Of a stretch of DNA of 14,371 bases, positions 7,229-14,348 are shown piece by piece. The stretch's first letter is position 1, and the number at the start of each line of letters is the position of its first letter. Made by a program: the position numbers and the translations under genes. The notes under the pieces are model-generated. The model did not search any database and was not told the origin of the DNA. It saw nothing but the letters and a program-made list of their open reading frames with translations. Origin of the DNA: Dehalococcoidia bacterium UBA5748 (GTDB taxonomy: Bacteria; Chloroflexota; Dehalococcoidia; Dehalococcoidales; UBA5627); the NCBI GenBank assembly GCA_002419135.1, contig DIFM01000032.1, positions 1 through 14,371 of the forward strand. Direction: 5' to 3'.

Positions 7229-8452
7229 TTAATCAGTGCCGTTATCTGGGGGAGTAATTTCACATGTCCCCTTTTTAATTATATCCCTGTATATCCAGTT
7301 TCTCATTATCAGAGGCGGAATAACCGTTGTAATGAGACACATCAGAATTACCGAAGAATATACTCCCATGTCTATAAGCCCCTGATTAAGCCCGATTAAA
7401 GCGATAATCATACCTACTTCTCCACGGGGAGCCATTCCGACACCGACAATCGAGGAGTCTTTCCAACTCATTCCGTACAGTTTAGCCGGTATCCCGCATC
7501 CTATAATCTTGGTAACTATGGCGACCACGGTCAAGACCAGTACAAACCATATAATATCAAGAGTTATATAATGGACATCCATTATAACACCAAGTGAAGC
7601 AAAGAAAATTGAGGCAAATATAATCTGTAAGTGCTCCGCCCCCTCCCTGAATATCACCCCACGGCTCAATTTAACCTCGGAAAAAGAAGCGCCCGCTAAA
7701 AATGAGCCTACTATAGCCGATAAACCGACCCATTCCGCTACCAGCGCATATAAAAAGGCGGTCATAATGGCGAAGATAAAAATGGATTCCGGGTATTTAT
7801 TGCATAGTGAGGTGTCATCGAGCTTAACCATCAATTTGGCAAAAACCAACTTCCCCACCAGTATACCTATGCCTATAAAAGCAATAGCAATAACAGCCGT
7901 AATCAGAATCGACAGCGGCGAAATTTCACCGGAAACAACTCCTTCAGCCATCGATAAGAACAAAAGAGCCAGAACATCATCCACCACGGCAACCGCTATA
8001 ATCGCCTTGGCTGCTTCAGTTTGCAGTTTACCCATTTCACGCAGTACGTTAGCTGTAATTGCAATACTGGTTGCCGCAAGCGCTACTCCGATAAACACTG
8101 CCGCGTTAAAATCATATCCGAAAAGTTCCGCTGTGAAAAAACCTCCCAGAACAGGAATTATCACACCGCAGAGGGCTATGACAAGAAAACGTACTTTGGC
8201 TATTTCTCTTATATTGAATTCAAGCCCTATTGTAAAAAGGAGAACAACAGCTCCGAGGTGAGCCAGAGAAGAAACAAAATCGGTGTATGTAACTAAACCG
8301 AGCACACTGGGACCGACCAGAATGCCTGCCAGTATTATTCCCACAACAGCAGACTGATTGATTCTATGTGCAATCATATAACCCGCAAGAGCCACAAACA
8401 ACAGCAGGCTCATCTGAAAATCTGTGCTTGTCAGGATTCCTTCACCAAACAA
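7229..8452 (-). CDS. CPA2-type monovalent cation/proton antiporter (Na+/H+ exchanger domain)
   Basis: The 407-aa protein consists only of a Na+/H+ exchanger membrane domain with about 12-13 hydrophobic helices. Typical KefB/NapA-like features are GIILAGILVGPSVLG (38-52), VVLLFTIGLEFN (69-80), the unwound-helix ion site VAVVDDV with Asp158-Asp159, LSAIVGSFLAGASFS and the SxxGVGMAPRGEVGMII segment near the C-terminus. The paired aspartates favour electrogenic Na+/H+ exchange over K+ efflux by family precedent. It has no TrkA-N (RCK) domain, so it lacks nucleotide gating, and it ends in a short polar tail. The start is TTG at 8450-8452, chosen because an AAAGGAGGAG ribosome site lies eight bases upstream and no ATG or GTG fits. 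It faces the VIT1 gene across the shared terminator. It probably serves pH or sodium homeostasis. Confidence 0.88.
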   Translation of the reverse strand: MFGEGILTSTDFQMSLLLFVALAGYMIAHRINQSAVVGIILAGILVGPSVLGLVTYTDFVSSLAHLGAVVLLFTIGLEFNIREIAKVRFLVIALCGVIIPVLGGFFTAELFGYDFNAAVFIGVALAATSIAITANVLREMGKLQTEAAKAIIAVAVVDDVLALLFLSMAEGVVSGEISPLSILITAVIAIAFIGIGILVGKLVFAKLMVKLDDTSLCNKYPESIFIFAIMTAFLYALVAEWVGLSAIVGSFLAGASFSEVKLSRGVIFREGAEHLQIIFASIFFASLGVIMDVHYITLDIIWFVLVLTVVAIVTKIIGCGIPAKLYGMSWKDSSIVGVGMAPRGEVGMIIALIGLNQGLIDMGVYSSVILMCLITTVIPPLIMRNWIYRDIIKKGTCEITPPDNGTD

Positions 8453-8684
8453 TGGGTTTACTCCTCCTTTTTATTTCCGGTTAAGACTGAGCAATTATAC
8501 TTTCGATTACCCGATAACTCTTTGGGTTATAATTTTTGAACAACAAACAGCGGTTGTCGGTAAAAAAGATTTTTACAAAAACCGCATCCATCATTCTTTT
8601 TATATGGGAATAATAATAATATAGCTAAAATAATATCTTTAGTATGAGTTAACTGTCAAATAGCCACAAACACAAAGCATTAAA

Positions 8685-8735
8685 TATAATTTAAGAGTGA
8701 AAGAGGAGGTTTGAATTATGATTATTCCGCCATAA
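8685..8735 (+). other. orphan start signals: TATAAT, strong ribosome site and a five-codon ORF
   Basis: The plus strand has TATAAT (8685-8690), AGAGGAGG (8702-8709) and ATG (8718-8720) at ideal spacings, but the frame is only MIIPP-stop (stop 8733-8735), and it runs into the 3' end of modC on the other strand. No good -35 hexamer is present. It may be the remnant 5' end of a gene cut off where the mod operon begins, or a coincidence. Confidence 0.3.
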
Positions 8736-9801
8736 TAACCAATAATTCGGGGTGCAGCTGAAGATAACAATCGCTGTTTTCAGGTAAAGGACCGGCAGAG
8801 GATTTAGAAATAACAGCCTCCAGGTATCTTTTTTCTGATGTATCGGATTTGATACGCAGCCTGTAATTACTGCTGGCAATTCCTTCCATTTTATGACTGA
8901 CTGTAGCAGGCAATACGTTTTCTCCCTGCTTTTCCGCGAGAGATATATATTCGGGGCGTATACCCACAATTATTTTCTGATTCAAGAAATAATTGCCCGC
9001 TCTTTCGCTGACCACTCTGAGTTTTTCTCCCCACGACGGTATGTCTAAGGTAACATTTTCCCCATCCAAACCGGTAATAACACCCTCAATTAGATTCCTC
9101 ATACCGGTCATCTTTGCCACATCGCGGTTAATAGGATGAGAGAATACGTTTTCTTTCGTATCGTGCTGGATGATGGCACCTGAATGATAAACCGCCACCA
9201 TCGAACCCAGTTTATAGCCTTCGTTAAGGTCGTGGGTCACAAAGAGGATACTGCCTCCGAATACATCCTGTAAGTCCATCAGTTCCAGTTCAAGACGTTC
9301 CTTAAGTATGGGGTCGAGCGCTGAAAACGGCTCGTCCAACAGAAGTACATCCGGTTCCGGCGCAAGGGCACGCGCTATAGCTACCCTCTGCTGCTGCCCG
9401 GCAGAAAGCTGGCGCGGATAACGTCCTTCCAACCCGTTAATATTCATATTTTCCAGAAGCTGTTTTATTTTTACTCTAATTTCGTCTTTCGGCACATCTT
9501 TTAATCCGTAGGCAATGTTATCCCATACATTCAGATGAGGGAAAAGAGCATAGTGTTGAAAAACAAAACCAACCTTACGTTTCTGCACGGGGAGGTTAAT
9601 CTTGTTTTCGGAATCGAACAACACCCGGCCGTTAACCTCAACATAGCCTTTATCCGGTTTCATAAGACCGGCAACGCTCTGCAGGGTCATTGTTTTTCCC
9701 GAGCCGGATGGTCCCAGAATTGCCAGTATCCCGCTCTCGGCGGTCAACCTGACATCCAGATTAAACCCGGGTAATTCTTTCTTTGCTTCTATCTTTAACA
9801 T
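8722..9801 (-). CDS. modC: molybdate/tungstate ABC transporter ATP-binding protein ModC
   Basis: The 359-aa cytoplasmic ATPase powers oxyanion uptake. It shows Walker A GPSGSGKT (30-37), Q-loop Gln82 in VFQHYALFPHL, signature LSAGQQQR (132-139), Walker B DVLLLDEP (151-158), D-loop SALD (160-163) and H-loop His190. The C-terminal 120 residues or so fit the TOBE/MOP regulatory domain of ModC-type subunits, including IVGIRPEYISL. Length and order (modA-modB-modC reading leftward) fit the family. It lies 27 bases after modB and should share one transcript. The sequence alone does not separate molybdate from tungstate (WtpC), or from sulfate subunits of the same subfamily; the neighbouring ModA-type binding protein settles on Mo/W. 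The start is the ATG at 9799-9801 after CAGGG. Confidence 0.9.
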   Translation of the reverse strand: MLKIEAKKELPGFNLDVRLTAESGILAILGPSGSGKTMTLQSVAGLMKPDKGYVEVNGRVLFDSENKINLPVQKRKVGFVFQHYALFPHLNVWDNIAYGLKDVPKDEIRVKIKQLLENMNINGLEGRYPRQLSAGQQQRVAIARALAPEPDVLLLDEPFSALDPILKERLELELMDLQDVFGGSILFVTHDLNEGYKLGSMVAVYHSGAIIQHDTKENVFSHPINRDVAKMTGMRNLIEGVITGLDGENVTLDIPSWGEKLRVVSERAGNYFLNQKIIVGIRPEYISLAEKQGENVLPATVSHKMEGIASSNYRLRIKSDTSEKRYLEAVISKSSAGPLPENSDCYLQLHPELLVIMAE

Positions 9802-9828
9802 ATTAACCCTGCTGATACGACCAAAATA

Positions 9829-10512
9829 TTAGCTTACCTTGACCGGCTTCATCTTTGCCGCCATACCCTTCCAGTATGCTATAGCCGCCAGCGAGACAAA
9901 GGAGATAGCAAGAACGATGATACACAAAACCATTGCCTTATCCATATCACCGGCTTGTATGGCAAAATAGATGGCGATGGGAATAGTTTGCGTCTTTCCG
10001 GCAATGTTGCCTGCCAGCATCAGGGTGGCGCCGAATTCGCCCAGCGAGCGGGCAAAAGCCAAAACGGTTGCCGCAATAACTCCCGCTTTTGCCAGTGGCA
10101 GCGTTACCGTCCAGAAGACCCTCCATTCATTGGCGCCCAACGTACGCGCGGCCGCTTCGATATTGGGTTCCACCTGCTCGAAAGCCCCTTTAGCCGTCAT
10201 ATACATTATAGGGAACGCCATTACGGTAGCTGCAATAACGGTCGCTTCCCAGGAAAAGACAATTTTTTCTCCGAGTGCCAGGAGCGCTTTTCCGAGTGGA
10301 CCGTTAATACCGAATACCAGTAAAAGAATGTAACCGACTACAGTCGGAGGCAAAACCATCGGCAGGATGAATAATCCGTCGATTAGACTTTTAAACCTTC
10401 CGTCATAGTGCGCCATCCAGCGCGCCGCCGCAATACCCAGAAAAAAGGTAACTACGGTAGTTACGGTGACTGTTTTTAACGATACCAGTAATGGTTCCAG
10501 ATAATCCGTCAT
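9829..10512 (-). CDS. modB: molybdate ABC transporter permease ModB
   Basis: The 227-aa inner-membrane permease has five to six helices. The family's coupling (EAA) loop is clear at about 118-138: EAAARTLGANEWRVFWTVTLPLA, which contacts ModC. LPPTVVGYILLLVFG, LAFARSLGEFGATLMLAGN and GKTQTIPIAIYFAIQAG are characteristic of ModB. Its length matches the usual 220-230 residues. It sits between modA (54-base gap) and modC (27-base gap). The ATG at 10510-10512 has only a weak upstream ribosome site (AAGTAG), which hints at coupled or modest translation. Confidence 0.92.
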   Translation of the reverse strand: MTDYLEPLLVSLKTVTVTTVVTFFLGIAAARWMAHYDGRFKSLIDGLFILPMVLPPTVVGYILLLVFGINGPLGKALLALGEKIVFSWEATVIAATVMAFPIMYMTAKGAFEQVEPNIEAAARTLGANEWRVFWTVTLPLAKAGVIAATVLAFARSLGEFGATLMLAGNIAGKTQTIPIAIYFAIQAGDMDKAMVLCIIVLAISFVSLAAIAYWKGMAAKMKPVKVS

Positions 10513-10566
10513 AATTATATCTACTTAATGCTTATTTAACCTGATATTTTAGTATGAATGCCGGTA

Positions 10567-11355
10567 TTACTCAACTGCCGAACTGAAACCGTACTTTTCA
10601 AAAATAGCCAAGGCTTCGGCACCGGAAAGAAAAGCCAGATAGTCAGATGCGGCATCGACATTTTTTGATGCACTGACGATGGCGGCAGTTATTACAATCT
10701 GCGAGTTTATTTCGTCAGGAGCCGTATCCACAACAACAACTTTATTGGATGTTAAAGCATCTGACATGAATACCAAGCCGGCGTCGACATTTCCCGTTTC
10801 AACATAGGTTAAAACCTCTCTGACGTTACTGGCACTTATAAATTTTGCCGATAACCGGTCATATATTTCCAGTAATTTAAACAATTTTTCGCTATATATA
10901 CCGGCGGAAACAGTGGATGTATCTCCGATTGCTACCAATTCTACATTTTCTTTGAGCAAATCGGTAAAAGTATTTATTCCCTTGCTGCTTGAAGCGGGAA
11001 CAATCAAAACAAGCAGGTTGGATAGTACACTTTTTCTGGTATCGGATATTATTAAACCTTTATTTTCAAGATTATCCATGTTCCTTACATTTGCTGAAAA
11101 GAAAACATCGCAATCTGCCCCGTTTTCTATTTGTGACTGGATGGTGCCCGCGCTGGTGAAGTTGCTGGCTATTTTAATATCGGAGTTCTTCTGCATATAA
11201 ACATCATTTACTTCTGCCAGAGCGTCTGTCAGAACCGATGAGGCTGATATATTCAGGGTGATATCCCCTTCTTCATTATCGGTGCATGCTGCCAGCGGCA
11301 TAATCATCATAACCACAACAGAGCATGCCATTACTTTTATTAGGTTTTTTTTCAT
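10567..11355 (-). CDS. modA: molybdate-binding lipoprotein ModA
   Basis: This 262-aa substrate-binding protein of the molybdate/tungstate transporter has a lipoprotein signal with lipobox LAAC (21-24), so Cys24 should be lipidated and tether it outside the membrane. The mature part has ModA landmarks: NISASSVLTDALAEV with the oxyanion-binding serines, SAGTIQSQIENGADCDVFFSAN, and a late segment ETGNVDAGLVFMSDA. Length is typical. It is the first gene of modABC. The start ATG (11353-11355) follows GGGAG at nine-base spacing. Transcription probably starts some 320 bases upstream, through a structured leader. Confidence 0.92.
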   Translation of the reverse strand: MKKNLIKVMACSVVVMMIMPLAACTDNEEGDITLNISASSVLTDALAEVNDVYMQKNSDIKIASNFTSAGTIQSQIENGADCDVFFSANVRNMDNLENKGLIISDTRKSVLSNLLVLIVPASSSKGINTFTDLLKENVELVAIGDTSTVSAGIYSEKLFKLLEIYDRLSAKFISASNVREVLTYVETGNVDAGLVFMSDALTSNKVVVVDTAPDEINSQIVITAAIVSASKNVDAASDYLAFLSGAEALAIFEKYGFSSAVE

Positions 11356-11450
11356 TATCCTTTACTCCCTTGCCTGTAAAATAGTCGACTTGCAATAATA
11401 TTTTATCGATATCACGATTACTGTATTTATTTCCTTCAGCCCTGCTTCAG

Positions 11451-11467
11451 ACAGGCGCACTACCTGT
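11451..11467 (-). promoter_or_regulatory. switchable hairpin upstream of the modA ribosome site
   Basis: On the minus strand ACAGG-TAGTGCG-CCTGT (11467 to 11451) forms a local hairpin. The same strand segment GCCTGT (11456 to 11451) can instead pair with ACAGGC (11377 to 11372), directly next to the GGGAG ribosome site of modA. The two pairings exclude each other, a layout that could open or close the ribosome site. Confidence 0.3.
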
Positions 11468-11506
11468 TGTAAATATTACACCCGCTCCGTAAACAAAGGA
11501 AAGCAG

Positions 11507-11523
11507 AAAAAAGACAAGGTCTT
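11507..11523 (-). terminator. weak candidate attenuator hairpin in the modA leader
   Basis: The minus strand has AAGAC-CTT-GTCTT (11523 to 11511) followed by TTTT (11510 to 11507), about 160 nt into the leader. The five-pair stem has only two G-C pairs, so on its own it is a poor terminator. It is of interest only because of the structured region just upstream. Confidence 0.25.
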
Positions 11524-11679
11524 CGGTTTGGTAAAAGATATAATGCGAAAACAATTAATTTTTTCTCCTTTTCCAACGGGAAGCAAAACCGTTTCCGGTA
11601 GTGCCGTCTAGATAAATTATCTACCGGCTGTCTGCCCTAGAGTGCTCCTTAGGCATAACAGCTCCGGAGAAATCACCCA

Positions 11680-11709
11680 TTTATAGCATACTCGATATAG
11701 TAATGTCAA
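11680..11709 (-). promoter_or_regulatory. sigma-70-type promoter of modABC
   Basis: Read on the minus strand, TTGACA (11709-11704) is a perfect -35 and TATAAA (11685-11680) a near-perfect -10, separated by 18 bases. Transcription should begin near 11673, placing the structured leader at the 5' end of the message. I see no clear ModE-type palindrome over it. Confidence 0.65.
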
Positions 11710-11787
11710 TATACCGCATTTCCTTTTTTGGACTTTATAATAGAATGCGTCGACAAAGCCGGAATCGTTTGTTATTTTAAAGCCTAT

Positions 11788-11816
11788 TTTTCAGCCGCGC
11801 TGATTACTGCTATAAT
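11788..11816 (+). promoter_or_regulatory. promoter of efp-epmA
   Basis: TTTTCA (11788-11793), a 17-base spacer and a perfect TATAAT (11811-11816) lie 38 bases ahead of the efp ATG. AAGGAA about nine bases before the ATG is the ribosome site. Confidence 0.55.
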
Positions 11817-11853
11817 TTAAACTTAAGAATTTAATTACAAGGAATAGAATAAT

Positions 11854-12417
11854 ATGGATGTTGCGGATATACATAAAAATACCAAACTGCTGGTTGACGG
11901 TATCCCCTGCTGCGTTGATGAAGTCGACTTTACCAAGCCCGGCAAAGGCCGCGCAATATACCGGGTGAAATTAAGGAACCTGCTGGATGGCACCATCACG
12001 GAAAAAACCTTTCATTCGGGAGAAAAAGCAGATGAAGCTCAAACCACCTACCAGCAGGAGCAGTATCTTTATAAAGATGGGGACCATTATATATTTATGA
12101 ATACGGAAACCTTCGAGCAGCTTTTTGTCAGCGAATCACAAATCGGCGATAAAAAGGATTTTCTGAAGGAGGGCATTCTGGTCGATATGCTGATGTTCGG
12201 TGACAGACCGATTGATATTACTCTCCCCAATTTTATTGAGTTTGAAGTGATGGAGAGTGACATAGCCATCAAGGCACAAACCATTTCCCCACAATTAAAA
12301 GCGGCTACCATAGAAACAGGAGCCGTTATCGGTGTGCCCACCTTTATAAACGTCGGGGATATCATCAAAGTCGACACACGCACCGGCACATATGTAGAGC
12401 GTATCAACAAGAAGTAG
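11854..12417 (+). CDS. efp: translation elongation factor P
   Basis: The 187-aa product matches EF-P over its whole length (E. coli EF-P is 188 aa). Domain I has the KPGKGRA loop with Lys31, the equivalent of the modified Lys34 of E. coli; KLRNLLDGTITEKTF follows. The two OB domains come after, with DGDHYIFMNTETFEQ and a C-terminal VIGVPTFINVGDIIKVDTRTGTYVER signature. EF-P enters the ribosome E site and relieves stalling at polyproline stretches. The PGKG lysine together with epmA four bases downstream indicates (beta-)lysylation, rather than the arginine rhamnosylation of EarP systems or the unmodified or 5-aminopentanol-type loops. It has its own promoter and diverges from modABC. Confidence 0.95.
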   Translation: MDVADIHKNTKLLVDGIPCCVDEVDFTKPGKGRAIYRVKLRNLLDGTITEKTFHSGEKADEAQTTYQQEQYLYKDGDHYIFMNTETFEQLFVSESQIGDKKDFLKEGILVDMLMFGDRPIDITLPNFIEFEVMESDIAIKAQTISPQLKAATIETGAVIGVPTFINVGDIIKVDTRTGTYVERINKK

Positions 12418-12421
12418 CGTA

Positions 12422-13345
12422 ATGGAAGATGAAAAACAGCATCTCCTGCAGCTTGAATCCAATTTAAAGACGAGAGCTTTAATCTACAAGCATATCCGTA
12501 AGTTTTTTGATGACAGAGGTTTTCTGGAAGTGGAAACACCTGTCCGTGTACCTGTAATCGCACCGGAACCCTACATTGTTTCTTTCGAGAGTGAAGGCTG
12601 GTTTCTCTCTACTTCTCCGGAACTTCATATGAAGCGTATGCTGGCTGCCGGTTATAAAAAAATATTCCAGTTTGCCCGCTGTTTCCGCAAAGGCGAACAG
12701 GGGCGTCTGCATAACCCGGAGTTCACAATGCTGGAGTGGTACTGCGCCAACGCCGATTATATGGTAATCATACAGCACATCGAAGACCTGATTTCATATC
12801 TTGTAAAAGAATTAGGATTTAGAAAGATTAAATACGGCAATCCGGAGTTCGATATTTCCACCCCCTGGTCAAGAATTACTGTAAAAGACGCCTACTTAAA
12901 ACTTGCCGGCTGGGACCCCACTACCCAACCCGATCCGCTCAGATTCGATATCGATATGGCAGAAAAAGTCATTCCCGGGCTTTCGAAAGACTACCCCACT
13001 GTACTGATCGATTACCCGTCTTATGCCTCTGCTCTGGCAAGAATCAAGCCGGATAATCCCACCGTTGCCGAGAGAGCCGAGATATTTTTCGGCGAATTGG
13101 AACTGGCAAATGTTTACAGCGAACTGGTGGATGCCGATGAACAGACAGGACGTTTTGATGAAGCCATTCGGCAAATCGAAAAAGAACAGGGAAAACGTAT
13201 GCAAATGCCGGAAAAATTCATCGAAACAGTGCCCTTTATCCCGGAATGCGGCGGTGTTGCCCTCGGCATAGACCGGCTGGTTATGTTGTTATGTAATGCC
13301 AGCTCCATCGATGAAGTTATGCCCTTTACGGCGGAGAATGCTTGA
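12422..13345 (+). CDS. epmA: EF-P lysine lysyltransferase EpmA (PoxA/GenX, LysRS-like)
   Basis: The 307-aa enzyme is the catalytic core of a class II lysyl-tRNA synthetase without the N-terminal anticodon-binding domain, which defines EpmA/GenX and explains its short length. Class II motif 1 is FFDDRGFLEVETP (about 28-40). Motif 2 is FARCFRKGEQGRLHNPEFTMLEWY (about 84-107), with the ATP-contacting Arg. Motif 3 is GGVALGIDR (277-285). It activates lysine (in E. coli preferentially R-beta-lysine) and joins it to the EF-P lysine instead of to tRNA. It starts four bases after the efp stop, so the two should be co-translated. EpmB, the lysine 2,3-aminomutase that makes beta-lysine, is not in the window. 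The ending DEVMPFTAENA is the normal family terminus, so the gene is complete. Confidence 0.93.
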   Translation: MEDEKQHLLQLESNLKTRALIYKHIRKFFDDRGFLEVETPVRVPVIAPEPYIVSFESEGWFLSTSPELHMKRMLAAGYKKIFQFARCFRKGEQGRLHNPEFTMLEWYCANADYMVIIQHIEDLISYLVKELGFRKIKYGNPEFDISTPWSRITVKDAYLKLAGWDPTTQPDPLRFDIDMAEKVIPGLSKDYPTVLIDYPSYASALARIKPDNPTVAERAEIFFGELELANVYSELVDADEQTGRFDEAIRQIEKEQGKRMQMPEKFIETVPFIPECGGVALGIDRLVMLLCNASSIDEVMPFTAENA

Positions 13346-13393
13346 GGTATTGGCTTCTCTCAATTTCCGAACAATTTTCATTAAAATGTATAT

Positions 13394-13558
13394 CCTTCGA
13401 CAGGCTCCGGACAAACGAAATTAACTTTATAACTATAAAATCCGGGTGAGCCTACCCAAAGCCTCTCGCGGTGCCCGACTTGAAGCCGTTCGCGGTGCCC
13501 GGCTTGAAACCGTTCGCGGTACCCGACTTGAAGCCGTTCGTGGTGAGTCTGTCGAACC
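13394..13558. repeat. inverted-repeat intergenic element containing 24-bp tandem repeats
   Basis: Outer arms 13394-13417 (CCTTCGACAGGCTCCGG...) and 13535-13558 are inverted copies, matching at about 17 of 24 positions, both centred on TTCGACAG. Inside are three tandem 24-base units at 13465-13488, 13489-13512 and 13513-13536, with core TTCGCGGTGCCCGACTTGAA and differing at only a few positions; a fourth partial unit leads into the right arm. Short frames over it (VPDLKPFA repeats) are artefacts of the 24-base period. It resembles the mobile palindromic intergenic repeats carrying GTGAGTCTGTCGAACCAT that I associate with many environmental genomes. Confidence 0.7.
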
Positions 13559-13652
13559 ATAGCGGCGATGAATATCGAATTGCATTAATATCCTTCGCTT
13601 CTCTCGGGATGACAATAAGAATTACCACTCCGCGATTCTCTCACTTTAGCAA

Positions 13653-13742
13653 AGGGAGATTAAGAGGGATTTTGGAAGGTTATCGAATTCGACGGAGCAA
13701 TCAGTAGCAAATCTCCCTCACTCCCTCTTTTCCAAAGAGGGA
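13653..13742. repeat. second palindromic intergenic repeat block
   Basis: AGGGAGATT (13653-13661) and AATCTCCCT (13710-13718) are perfect inverted copies. Next to them is a perfect nine-pair hairpin, TCCCTCTTT-TCC-AAAGAGGGA (13722-13742 with its loop). No T-run follows, so it is not an obvious terminator, though it may serve to end the efp-epmA transcript. With the upstream element it fills the 505 bases between epmA and the lipoprotein gene, where I see no other gene. Confidence 0.6.
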
Positions 13743-13850
13743 AAGCGCCTGATTGCCCTGCTGGGTTTGTGGTGGAAGGAACTCAACATCCGGGGTGGTG
13801 TATTAAAAAGTTATTATTAAAAGAGACTATAAATAAAGGAGGTGTTTTTA

Positions 13851-14287
13851 ATGTTCAAAAAGCATAAAATCACCTGTTTTATGACTATATTACTATTTGT
13901 TTTATTTTCAGGCCTTCTTGTTGCCTGCACAGATAACGAAAACAAAGCACAACTGCATAGCACTCAACCCATTGAAATCTTTTCCGTAGAAGGGCCTCTC
14001 GACCTCGTTAACCCGGAAGGACCGGTAGTCGGGATAATCCTCAAAAATATTAGCAGTGATAACATTGTTTCTTTAATGCTACTCTCGAATTGGATAGAAC
14101 ATTCAGCTTCGATTTCGACGTCTCTGCCATCAATCCATTGCTGCCGGGCAACACTATTTATGCAGAGCAGTATTTTATTTACGGCGGATTCGCAGGTGAT
14201 GCCTTATATCCATTACAAATAAGCGGAACATTTCAGGACGGCACGGCATTCGCTTACACCGAACAGGTTATGATTGAAGATAGTTGA
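13851..14287 (+). pseudogene. small secreted lipoprotein gene with a one-base frameshift
   Basis: ATG 13851 follows a strong AAAGGAGG site at eight bases; an upstream GTG (13842) overlaps that site and is rejected. The product begins MFKKHK, then a hydrophobic stretch and lipobox LVAC with Cys26 followed by TDNEN. The first frame runs through GPVVGIILKNISSDNIVSL and then turns to nonsense. From about 14075 the next frame continues sensibly as NATLELDRTFSFDFDVSAIN...SGTFQDGTAFAYTEQV to the stop at 14285-14287. One missing base around 14070-14076 (TCTTTAATG) explains this. The repaired protein would be about 145 aa, a lipoprotein with a single beta-sandwich-like domain of unknown role. Read as is, the first frame ends at 14222, giving a lipoprotein with a garbled C-terminal half. 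Confidence 0.7.
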
Positions 14288-14348
14288 TATCTTTCCCTGT
14301 AAACGGACCGAATGTTCTTTATATGGAATAAACTTCCCTCGACCTCAC

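Larger units (their letters stand above)
11356..11673 (-). promoter_or_regulatory. long structured 5' leader of modABC (candidate riboswitch or attenuator)
   Basis: The leader is about 318 nt from the predicted start near 11673 to modA. In the first 100 nt (minus strand) nested pairings are visible: GCTGT...ACAGC enclosing GCCTA...TAG(G)GC with a ten-base loop, then a hairpin CCGGTAG...CTACCGG whose interior contains TAGATA-ATT-TATCTA, then CCG-GAAA-CGG. CTCCGGAG near the 5' end is itself self-complementary. Such density is not expected of an ordinary leader. Molybdenum transport genes are a known location for the Moco (molybdenum/tungsten cofactor) RNA motif, which is the first candidate, but I cannot confirm its consensus by eye. 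I see no cobalamin or TPP box. Confidence 0.5.

Noticed and set aside
7767..8261. Plus-strand frame of 164 codons
   Set aside because: Antisense shadow of the antiporter; Ala/Thr/Lys-rich with no start signals, while the minus strand encodes a clear CPA2 protein.
9955..10333. Two overlapping plus-strand frames of about 120 codons
   Set aside because: Both are shadows of modB, whose permease motifs are unmistakable.
11590..11673. Cobalamin or TPP riboswitch in the mod leader
   Set aside because: Neither the B12 box nor the TPP CUGAGA core could be found, and the downstream genes are for oxyanion uptake.
13465..13560. CRISPR-like array
   Set aside because: The 24-base units are contiguous with no unique spacers, only three and a half copies exist, and no cas genes are present.
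13433..13707. Two short frames over the tandem repeats (60 and 78 codons)
   Set aside because: They arise from a repeat period divisible by three, lack ribosome sites, and encode PFAVPDLK-type repeats typical of mistranslated intergenic elements.
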